A stretch of DNA of 11,698 nt from Cochliopodium minus. Its lineage: Eukaryota; Discosea; Himatismenida; Cochliopodiidae. The stretch spans positions 1-11,698 of the forward strand of contig JAMYWO010000632.1 of NCBI GenBank assembly GCA_024220525.1, in the 5' to 3' direction. Positions 1 through 9,600 of this stretch are shown here, piece by piece (position 1 is the first letter of the stretch; each line of letters begins with the position of its first letter). A program made the translations under genes and the position numbers. Under the pieces are notes generated by a model. The model saw nothing but the letters and a program-made list of their open reading frames with translations, had not been told where the DNA came from and searched no databases.

Positions 1-30
1 ATAAAAAATAAAAAATAAAAAATAAAAAAT

Positions 31-62
<32 letters not shown>

Positions 63-76
63 TAAAAATAAAAAAT
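1..76. repeat. (AAAAAAT)n simple tandem repeat
   Basis: About ten units of A5-6T in a row at the window edge, inside the PI3-kinase intron. It is simple-sequence DNA, likely length-variable. Confidence 0.9.
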
Positions 77-169
77 TTAAATAAGATTTAAAAAAATGCA
101 TTGATATATTTTTAAAAATTGAATAAAAGAAGAAAATTTGAAAAATCGAAAAAAAAAATAAAAAATTAC
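1..169 (-). other. Intron of the PI3-kinase gene, beginning with a 7-bp tandem repeat (5' part)
   Basis: The donor GT is at 169-168 on the minus strand after the codon stub for the Gly following RNE. The acceptor and the rest of the kinase domain lie left of the window. Positions 1-76 are a nearly perfect (AAAAAAT)n/(AAAAAT)n array. Confidence 0.75.
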
Positions 170-3100
170 CTTCGTTACGAGAAGTGGCCAACACACGATA
201 AGGAGAAAGAAACATTTCCATCCCCTCCTTCTTCAACAAAACATCCATCAAACGGATGATCTGGGTGATGAGCTGATCTTGACGGAGATCGTCCCCCTTT
301 TTGTAGATCACTCTGTACTTTGAGGTTTTCTCTTCGTTTTCTTTGTTGACTACCACTTGGAAGCCCAGTGGGAGGAGTGCGCTTTTGTACAACGTTGCTG
401 TTTCTGTTTCGTGCAAAATAAGATTCAAAAGTAGAAACAATGTAAAAAATAAAAAAAATAATAAAAAAACAAACATTTAAAATAAAAAAAGAATAAAAAA
501 TTTTGAATTGTTCAAATTAAAAAAATAAAATAAAAAAATAATCAATGAAAATAAAAAATAAAAAATTCATATTTTGAGTTATTTAAATATTTTTTAAAAA
601 AAAATAAAAAAATAAAAATAAAAAATAAAAAATAAAAAATAAAAAATAAAAACAATTCAAAAAATAAAAAAAATGATAAAAAAAAATAAAAAAGAATAAA
701 AAATTTTGAATTGTTCAAATTAATAAAAAAATAAAAAATAAAAAATAAAAAATAAAAATTCATGGCCAAAATTTGTTAAATGTTCAAAAAAATTTTTTTT
801 TTTTACCAGGTATAATTCCTATGGCGGTCAGTTTTGGGTTAAGAGGAAAAACCATAGGAGGGCTAAATGAACACAATTCCTTGTACTCTGTGGACAACAT
901 TTCCCTCAGGTCAGAGATCTTAAAAAAATAAAAAAAATAAAAAAATCAAAAATAAAAAATAAATTAAAAAATTGAAAAAAATAAAAAATAAAAAATAAAA
1001 AAATAAAAAGAAAAATAAAATAAAATAATACCTTTGACGGACGATCCTTCTTGGACTTTGTCAATGTGCTGGTAATCTCTGAGAGTTTGCTGATCATTTC
1101 TTTTTGAGCCTGAAACATTTTCTCGATGTGAGGAGAGTTTTTGAGAGCCTTTGTGAGTAAAATTTGTACAAGTTTGTATTTCTCGCCCCATTTATTGTCA
1201 TCAAGTTCAACACAAAGATGCCTTTAAAATTTGTGATTAAATTTTCATTTTTATTTTTTTATTATTTTATCTTTTAATTTTATTTTTTATTTTTTTTGTA
1301 TTTTTTATTTTTATTTTTAATTTTTAATTTTTTTAATTTTTTTAATTTTTTATTTTATTCCATTATTTATTTTTGTTCATTTTTCTTATTAATTCAATTA
1401 CCAATAAAAAATAGTGGCAAATTCTACATCCTTCAATGAACTGTCTATTAACATTTTTACAAGAGGGCCATTAACCCTCTCTTCGTATTTGATGGCTTGG
1501 ACAAGTTGGAGGATGTAATACATTCTTTCTTCAATGGGTTCTTTGCAAAGTCTCTCAACTGCAGTATCTTTGTGTAAAAAAAAAATAATAATCCAAAAAA
1601 ATAATTAATCCAAATAAAAAAATAATTTAAAATTAAATTATAATGTAAATAAAACATTTAAAAGTTATTTAATTTTTAAAGATAATATATTTTATTTTTA
1701 AAAACTATTTTATTTTTAAAAATAATTCTTTTTTTTTTACTTCTAATTGCTGGATCTTCAAATGAAGAAGACAAAAGCTTCAAACAAGTAGGCACATCCA
1801 AAGTGGTAGACTCAAATTTAGAAGTGCTCAGAAGATCAGTGTTCTGCACCTTCTGTAACTTGAGCTCCTCTTTGTTTTGCTGAAGGAAGGCGATGAAATA
1901 AATATTTTCACCTAAGATCGGAATTTGAAGGAGACTGCTGATGTACACTTCGAGGTCAATCTTTCTTTCGCTGATGACATCTTTTCCGAGAGATTTCGAA
2001 AGTCCCCTCTTTTTGGGCAAACTTGATGTTATGATTTTGTTTGTGTATTTTTTGACAAGCTTGAATGTATAAAAAAAAGTAATTTAGATTAAATTCACAA
2101 ATCATCAAATATCTTATTATATAACTTTCAGTGAATGTTTTTTTTTTTATTGTTACGTTATTGTGCAAATCAAAAAACTCATTGTATCTCCTCGAAATGG
2201 TCCAGCAGGTATGTGATGAATCATCTTGGATCTGCAAAACATATGCCTAGATTTTGTGATAATTAAATTGAGAAAATGAATGTAATATTCGAATGAAAAC
2301 AGAATAAAAATTATATAATTAATTGTGGCTTTTTTCAAGCTCAAAATAATAGTATTTAAAACTTTTTACAGTATATGGTCTCTTTTTGTCGAAATCTTGT
2401 TTGACTTCAGTCCCAATGACTCTAATCTTGAGATTTTTGAGATCCAAGCTGATCGATCCCTTTTTCGCGAGCTCCTCCCCAGCCTTCATCCTATCGATAT
2501 CGAAGATGCCGGATTGGCGATAAGATTTGTTGGTGATGCGATAAAAAAATTCTTTGTCTTCAAATTGTTCCTTCCTTTCAACATGATGTATGAAATTATT
2601 ATACAATAATCTTTGTCCCAATTTGATGGCTTCATCCCTTGGTATATCGAATTTCTCAATCATCCATTTCACAGCATCTGTACCCAAAAAACAATTTTGA
2701 TATGTCTTCCTATGGTATTTTCTTTCTTTAATTTCGACTTCTGTGGATAATTTCTCAGCTATTTCTTTCAACTACAAAAAATATATTATATTCACAAACA
2801 TTTAAAATGGATATTTGGAATATTAAGATATTGCCGATCAATCTGATTATAATTAATTTTGCTTGTATAAAAAGAGAATATATGGGTATAGTTTTGAAAA
2901 AAAAATGATCGTCGAATAAAATAAATTCTTAAATATCTTATTTTTTACATCGTTTGTCATTGATTGTGGACCAGATCCATTTACATACAACATGGATTGA
3001 TTGGAGGACATTCTATAGAGACTTTGTCTGAAATCTTTTTTAGTTCGGGTGGGTATTGGAGATATCTCCCCACTTTTGCTGAGATTGGTACCAATTTCGA

Positions 3101-3600
3101 TGACACTATGACTTGCGCTCAAGATTTTGGATCCATTGATCAATGGGCTGCTTCTGCCCTTTATATGATTTCTATTATGGTTTCCATTATCATTGTTATT
3201 GCTTAAAGAGTTTGATCTCGATATTTGGGGTTTATTGGAAAAGGATACATGTGTGGATCTTAATTTAATTTTATTTTCAATCAATTCTTCTATATTTTCA
3301 GTATTTAATTCAGTATCAGATTCTGATTCCATATCTAATCCTTTAGTTATAGAATTCTCCATATCTACATCAACTTCCAATGATAATTTGTCGTTTTGAA
3401 ATAATATTTCTGAATATAAATTATTGATTTCATCTTCATCATCGCTATTGAATAACAATTCATCATCTCTGATGATTCCTTCACTTTTGGAACTATCTGA
3501 AGAAATAAAAAACTTTTAATTAAATATATTTGAAAAAATATAGAATAAAAATAGAAATAATGAGATAATCCTTCTAATTTATGGGATACTGACCATTCAT
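170..3600 (-). CDS. Class III-like phosphatidylinositol 3-kinase with N-terminal DEP and PX domains (5' part, runs off left edge)
   Basis: Predicted to phosphorylate phosphatidylinositol to PI3P on endosomal membranes, by analogy with VPS34/PIK3C3. Exons (minus): 3600-3594, 3496-2949, 2771-2370, 2246-2157, 2059-1741, 1567-1402, 1221-1032, 918-807, 403-170, giving 689 codons in one frame. Residues 1-185 are acidic then Ser/Asn-rich. DEP is about 186-268 ([11 protein letters not shown]). PX is about 294-411 ([35 protein letters not shown]). The PIK helical domain is about 437-575 ([31 protein letters not shown]). The kinase N-lobe follows ([37 protein letters not shown]). QDQL and the SPYRVLATS segment favour class III over class I or PI4K. 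No C2 domain is seen. The catalytic and activation loops lie beyond the left edge. The start is the ATG of a 7-nt coding exon, the only ATG that joins in frame to the long second exon; an internal Met near residue 43 is the alternative. Domain calls are firm; the exon 1 call is moderate. Confidence 0.88.
485..520. repeat. 36-bp direct repeat, copy 1 (contains a palindrome)
   Basis: The element is A6 followed by GAATAAAAAATTTTGAATTG and then TTCAAATTAA. It recurs exactly at 688-723. Its core TTTGAA-TTG-TTCAAA is a 6-bp inverted repeat with a 3-nt loop. Confidence 0.85.
688..723. repeat. 36-bp direct repeat, copy 2
   Basis: Identical to 485-520 and 203 bp downstream of it in the same intron, so the segment was duplicated locally or inserted twice. 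Confidence 0.85.
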
Positions 3601-3681
3601 GATGATTAATAAATAAAGGGGAAAAAGTGAATTTTTTTTTATTTAATTAAAAGCTTGAAAAATAAAAAAAATCTGAATCAG
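3601..3681. promoter_or_regulatory. Short divergent (head-to-head) intergenic region, probable shared promoter
   Basis: Only 81 bp separate the proposed start codon of the PI3-kinase gene (minus) from that of the CSWC-module gene (plus). The interval is A/T-rich, with an AATAAATAAA stretch, a GGGG core near 3619 and a T8 tract near 3633. I see no recognisable factor-binding site. The call rests on gene layout: both transcripts must start in or near this interval, or inside the opposite gene. Confidence 0.5.
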
Positions 3682-6223
3682 ATGAAAAAAGAGATTCCCA
3701 TAAACAAAGAAACAATGCTGAATAGGGTAATACATATTCATTTAATAATTGAATTAATTCTCAACAATATAAAGCGTTGGTGCTCTTGGTGTTGGAAATA
3801 CACAAAATTCAATTTAGATGTCCAAAAATTTTGGTTTGGGAGAAATTATCATGTATATGATTTGATTTTGTCAAATAGAATAAGGTTTATATTAATTTTT
3901 AAAAGGAATGTACAAAATGGTAAAAATATTTGAAAATTTGGTGACATTACAAAAAATTGAACTTTAAATATCATAGTTTTGAAATAACATCCTATTGTGT
4001 GAGTAAATGTAATGGGATGACAAGATGTGTAATCAATTTTCTCAAAATTAAATTTTATTCAAAGGAATTTAGCCTATATTTTAACCTTTTTGGAACATAG
4101 TATACAGATGGATCTGATACACTTTGTTATAAATGTGATGGAACATTCAATGATTGTCAAGGAAAATTGACAAATTTGAATATATTGGATGGATATTGCA
4201 GTTGGTGCATGAAGAATTCGAATTTTGTATTATATAGAAAGAATCTTGTATCAAAACATGTATATAAATGCACATCGTGTTTTAAATCATGCATAAAATG
4301 TAACAGGTAAAAGAATTGAAAAAATAATTAAGAATCAGAAAATATTTTGAATATGATAGTTGCGATAAAGCAATGGGGAGATCATATGATGATAAAAATG
4401 ATGATAAAGATTTGGTATGTAATGGATTGATCCCTAATTGGACCACATCCAAAGGGGAATTCAAAAAACAGTTCAACAAACAAGGATTTTGCTCTTGGTG
4501 TTGCGAAAACTCAGTCCAAAAGATATATCAGCCCAACAAATATAGGAGATCTGTCTATAATTGCAAAAACTGCAAGAATAGGTCTCCTTTTTTTATTTTT
4601 AAATTTTTAATTATTTATTTTGTAAAAAAAAAAAGATCTGTTCCTTGTATGAGTTGTGGTATGGCTTTTGCAAGGGGAGGGTTAGGGTAATGTTTTACTA
4701 AAAAATTAATCAACACTTAAAAAAAATATTTCAATCCTATAAATTTAATTCAATTTTTTTTTTAAACACAGTATTCCAAATAAAATTTAAATTCAGAATT
4801 TATTTCAAGTTTTACTTTTCTTTCTTTTTATAGATGGGATGATAACTTTTGTATGAAATGCTATCAAAACATTAAAATAGTCGAAACTTCAAAGGGAGAT
4901 TCAGACTTGAAGGAGGAGTGGTTAAACCTCAAAAAGAAAAAGGACCAGTTTGAAAAATCAGACAAAGAAAAAGATGTGCACCATGAATTACTCAAAGATT
5001 CCGGGCAAAAGAGGGAGGCATTAAGAATGAATTTGCTTCGTCCTTTTTTACTTCTTGTTACCCTCTCAACCAAGTAAATAATTAATATTTATTCGTTCAT
5101 TTTTTTTAAACAAACTTTTTTTTTAAAAAAACAGTGATAGAAATGTGATTGCAAATCATTTGGGGTTTTCCATTCTGGGTTATTCATTTTTTCTTCATTA
5201 ATTTACTTATTAATTTTTTTAAAGACAAGCCCTATTTGGGAGATTCTCATCTAGAAAGTTGGCACATTTTGTATCAAGATGGAAACAGGTTATTTTTTTA
5301 ATAAAATAATTTAAAATACGACTTGAATCAAATATTTTTGGATCTTACTTTCTTTTGAAATCATTTAACTTAATTTTTTGTCTTAAAATTTTTACTTCCT
5401 TTTAAATACTTTTTTAAAAAAAAAATTTCCAGTTTTTTTTCGAGGGCCACCTCGTCTCTGGAAACGCTCCAATTTGTTTCGACGAATTGTGGATGGGGAG
5501 AAATGTTAGAACGTGTCATCAAATCCGTCTTCAGAAACCCCAAGTTCTTCACAGACTTTGAAGAGAAGGAGAGAAACATGGAAGAGAACTTTCTTCTCAA
5601 CCTCACTGACCTCTTCGAGAAACACGAGAAGCAAACCAAAGTTTTGTACAACCCCAAATACGTTTTGCCTCAAAGGGAGACTAACCTGGAAACTGATGAA
5701 GATTTCATCAATATAGGGAAGAATGTGGCTACTAATACTGGTATCAAACGTTCTCAGATTTTGAAGTAATTTTATTTTAAAATTTTCTTTTCTCTTTGTT
5801 TTTAATGTTCAAAGAGATGATTTCGATTTTTTTACATTTATTTCAATTTTTATTTTTTAATTTGTTTTTTTTTTAAAAAATTAATTTATCAATGATAGCT
5901 ATGCAGGTTATTCTTTCTACGAAATTGCCAAACTAAAAATAGGAGGGGAAGGAGTGGTGGTTCTTTCAGGCACCTTGATTCCCACTAGCGTCGTCCCCAT
6001 TGTTTCATCCCTTCTCACTCCCATCGCAGTCCTGACCATCCTGGCGTTGAGTTTACATCTTGTTTTCGGTAGTTCCGAAGGCAGATTGTTCGAACCTTGT
6101 CTCCTTTTGCTCAATCACATGTTGTTTTTGGCTAATGAGGGTGTCAATCTCACCACTGTTGAAAATCAATATCGCAAATTGATCATTAAAGATCTTTCTA
6201 ACAAAAACAAAAACAAAAACTGA
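3682..6223 (+). CDS. Unrecognised protein with three tandem CSWC cysteine-rich modules and a C-terminal hydrophobic segment
   Basis: I do not recognise the family. Exons: 3682-3726, 3775-3884, 3977-4028, 4101-4306, 4339-4581, 4636-4686, 4834-5073, 5135-5178, 5225-5288, 5433-5765, 5899-6223. They join in frame into about 570 residues ending in TGA. CSWC motifs sit near residues 18, 102 and 189, about 85 apart. Modules 2 and 3 continue with YKCTSC/CIKC and YNCKNC/CMSC pairs, typical of zinc ribbons or treble clefs, and module 3 ends with FCMKC. Module 1 is diverged: where the CxxC is expected it reads YDLILSNR, and its later cysteines are spaced differently. Residues about 215-460 are charged and probably helical. 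Residues 480-520 (starting EGVVVLSGTLIPTSVV) are long enough to cross or dip into a membrane. The C-terminus is a NKNKNKN tail. A membrane-anchored zinc protein is inference. Exons 1-3 are the least certain; exons 4-11 are well supported by phase and motif continuity. Confidence 0.72.
3727..3774 (+). other. Possible 48-bp intron that stays in frame if retained
   Basis: The segment begins GTAATA and ends AAAG. It is 48 nt, contains no in-frame stop, and would add 16 residues rich in Ile/His/Leu if kept. Removing it puts R-R-W directly before the first CSWC, matching the spacing of G-Y and G-F before the other two CSWC motifs, so splicing is favoured but not proven. Confidence 0.4.
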
Positions 6224-6612
6224 ATCCTACCATATTATTTTGGAAAGTATTAAATTGTTTCTCCCTTAATTTTTTTTTTAAGTAAAGATTTTATTTTTCA
6301 ACCTTATCACATGTTTTTAATTTTGCAATGAGTGGTTCAAACAAGTTTCAACGCACTTATCCACAACTCTGTTTTGATATTGTTACTTATTTAAATTTCG
6401 AGACTTCTGATTTCCAAAAAAAGTCACATCCCAAAAAATCACATCAAAAATTAGAAACTATTTTCAGATTAATTAAGCAAATTTTCTTTCTTGGGTATTT
6501 CTCAGATATTTGAATATTTCTGTTTCAATGCTTTGAAATCCAAAATAATTTATCTTTTTAAACAATAAAAATAATAAAAATAAAAAAAGAAAATTGAAAA
6601 ATCCTTTAACTC
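6224..6612. other. Intergenic spacer with one doubtful small ORF
   Basis: This spacer lies between the stop of the CSWC-module gene and the start of the kelch-BTB gene. It is A/T-rich and should hold the 3' end of the first transcript and the promoter of the second. A 61-codon ORF at 6328-6513 (plus) begins MSGSNKFQRTYPQLCFD and is less A/T-biased than its surroundings, but I see no domain and no neighbouring exon to extend it. It could be a short gene, an upstream exon or chance. Confidence 0.4.
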
Positions 6613-9600
6613 ATGGATTTAGAGAACATCCAAAATACCATCAATGAACATCTCATTGAGATGGGAATTGATCATGAAACTTACTATCCCATCATATTGG
6701 GTATAAAAATTCTTTTTTTATTTAAATGAATGAATTTTCTTTTTCTGATCAAAAAAAAAGAATATTTGACACAGGATTTGGATGGAGAATCATTTGTATC
6801 AACATTGGAATCTTTTTTGAAATTTGCCACTGTAAATAAATTTTTAAATGTCATAATACCAGATATAAACCACCAAAATTATTTGATGAAAAAATTATTT
6901 ATAAAGGAAAAATACAATGAGAGATTCCCATCTGTCATTTATAAATTATGGAAGAATAATGGCATATCAAATGCAAATGAGAAAATCATCTCCAGCAATA
7001 ATGAAAATGAAAATGAAAATAATGTACAAACAAATGATCAAATGAAAGAAACATCGAATGATATCGATCAAAACAAAGAAGATATTGAAACAACAGAGAA
7101 GATTGGGCATGATCCTGAGGAAGAACTTTATCTTTTGAAAAGTTTTTTGAGGAAGATCTTCGGGGAACATCATTTCAACGAGATTGAAGAATACATAGGA
7201 AAAAGCATAAAATTTTTTGGCAAGTTGAACTTACGAGCAAAATGCGAGAAATATCTAAAGGTTTTTCATTTCTAATTATTTTCTTTTAGTCACTGTATTT
7301 ATAACTTAAATATAAATTAAAATGAAAAATTATTAAATTAACATTATTATAAAAAAAAAAAAAAAAATTGAAATTAAAATTAAGTAAGAACTTTAATTTA
7401 AAATACTATTATTTTCAAAATAATTTTAGTTAATAACAGGGCAATTAGACTTGGTCTTTGTGGGGAAATACAAAAACTTTGGAATGAAAGACGTGGAGGA
7501 GGAAATACCCAGAATTATCGAAGAAATCAATCAAGAAGAAGAAGGAGAAGGTATAGATCAAGAAGCCAAGACGTACATCTACGAACAAAAGAGCGTTTAT
7601 GTCTTACCAATGGTGAGCAAAAAGAAACAAAGCAAAAAGAAAAAAACAAAGAAAAAAAAAATTGTTAGCGGAAATATTTTTGATGCGCGTGAAAGTGAAA
7701 TTTTCACTGTCAAAGAGAAACGCGGAACTAACTTGGAGAAGATTTTCAAGTTTTCTTCCAATGTAAACAACTTTACTTCCTTGGCTTGGGAGAAGATCTC
7801 CGCTCAAAATTCTGAGGAACTTTCTGGCCACATGTCCGTTGAAATACAACACAACCATCTTAAATATTTGTTGGTTTTGGGTAATTCTTTTTATTATTTC
7901 AAACTTATTATTTAAGTACTTGATCAAAAATTATACAAATTAAATTTTTTTCATTTATTTTGATTTTTAATAATTGAAATCAATTTACTTTAAATTATTT
8001 TATTTAATTATTTTTATTTTTTTTTTTTACATAATTTTTTATTTTTATTTTTTACATTTTTTGATCAAAGGTGGCAGCATCAATAAGGATTTGTCTCCTT
8101 ACTACACCGTTTTGGACATGAACGGAGAAAAACCAAACTTCTTCAACATCAACATCAAGGGAACTTTTCAGAAGAGATCTGGTGCAACCATAACATTAGA
8201 CAGACTTGGGGGAAGTGCAGTTATAATAGGAGGCAAAAAAAAAATTCTGAAAAAATAAATTATTCTCAAAATTTTTTTAAATAAGAAAATATATTTTTTT
8301 TTTAAATTAGATTATTAAATCTTTTTTTTTTTAATTTTTTTTTTTGATAGGTGCACAAGTCACAAAAGCAGAAAACTTTGTAGAAATCTTACAGAACATC
8401 AAGTGTTTCAACGAAAGTGAAAAGATAGATTACTTGCACTTTGGGGACTACCATTGCAAGGTGAGGTGCAAGTGTTTCGGCAATGATTTCGAAAGACAGA
8501 TGCAACCTCATTACGTTAAAATCCCTGTGGATTACACTTCACCTAGGCCTCCTATGTTACATTATCACTCTGCAACGCTTGTTGATGGTACGTGAAATAA
8601 TTAAAAAAATTTTTTTTTTTAAAATTAATTTTTTTAAAAATCAATTTAAAAAAATAAAAAATAAATAAAAAATAAATTATAAATTATTTTTTTTGATTTT
8701 CAATTATAAATTTAATTTTTTTTTTCACTGAAGATTTTATATACGTCTTTGGAGGAAGAACAAATACAACGACAAATCCTAAAAGTAAAAAAAAATCCAT
8801 TTTTTTTAAAAAAAAATCAAAAAAATACAAATTAAATTTTGCTGAAACAAAAAACAGTTTACAAGGTAGATTACAACAGTTATCTCAAAAAAGTCACTTG
8901 GGAAGAAGTCATTATGAATTCGCAGAGCGGAAATATTCCTGTGAGGTATTCAAAAAATTAACAGAAAATTCAAAAATTTAAATAAAATTTAAAAATAAAA
9001 ATTTAAAAATAAATTAAAATAAAATTTTAAAATCAATTAAAATAAATTTAATGATAAATTTAATAAACAAATTTAAATTTTTATTTTTTTTTATTCAGAA
9101 AATTTTTTTTTTAAAAAAAATTATTGTAAATTTTAGATATGGGCATTGCGCTGCCTCAATTGGTAAGGGCTTGTTGTTCATTGTAGGAGGTTGTTCTTAT
9201 GGAGAGGACTTGAACGATGGTCACGTCTTCGACACAAGACTCAAAAGATGGAAGAAAATAGAGTTTTCCAACCACTATTTGTTGCCCAAATTCAGCTTTG
9301 CTTCCTGTACCAAAATTTCTTACAATCAAATCTTGATCTTTGGAGGACAGTCTGTAAAAAAAAAAACATTTTATTTTGTATTTTTTGGAATAAAATACAT
9401 TTTTTGTTTTTAATTTTATTTTTAACATTTTATTTTTATTTTTATTTTTTTTTATTTTTTTGTTTTGATTTTTTTTCTTTAAATTTATTTTCATTTTTGT
9501 ATTTATTTTCATTAGTTATTTATTTTTATTTATTTATTTTTTTTTTTTCATTAATTTTTTTTTTCACATTTTGTTTTTAAAAATTTGATTTTTATTTATA

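Larger units (their letters stand above)
404..806 (-). other. 403-bp intron of the PI3-kinase gene
   Basis: It lies between the exon ending GIIP and the exon starting ETATLYKS. The donor is GGTAAAA (806-805) and the acceptor is GAAACAG (405-404) on the minus strand. It holds poly-A/T tracts, a (TAAAAAA)n run near 619-655 and a duplicated 36-bp palindromic element. No coding sequence is seen. Confidence 0.8.

Noticed and set aside
542-769. 75-residue minus-strand ORF rich in Phe/Leu
   Set aside because: It is the translation of A/T simple repeats within the PI3K intron, with no motif and low complexity.
2325-2609. 94-residue plus-strand ORF
   Set aside because: It is antisense to the DEP/PX exon, whose minus-strand frame has clear domain motifs.
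2964-3399. Two plus-strand ORFs of 80 and 68 residues
   Set aside because: They are antisense to the Ser/Asn-rich PI3K exon, and nothing recognisable is encoded.
5370-5657. 95-residue minus-strand ORF
   Set aside because: It is the shadow of the plus-strand exon 5433-5765, which joins in frame with exons on both sides.
5917-6114. 65-residue minus-strand ORF
   Set aside because: It is antisense to the hydrophobic C-terminal exon of the CSWC-module gene and has no independent support.
9156-9512. 118-residue minus-strand ORF, Lys/Asn-rich
   Set aside because: It is antisense to a kelch exon and its T-rich intron.
9191-9580. 129-residue plus-strand ORF with a Phe-rich tail suggesting a membrane protein
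   Set aside because: It is the wrong frame of a kelch exon followed by a T-rich intron; the Phe run comes from poly-T.
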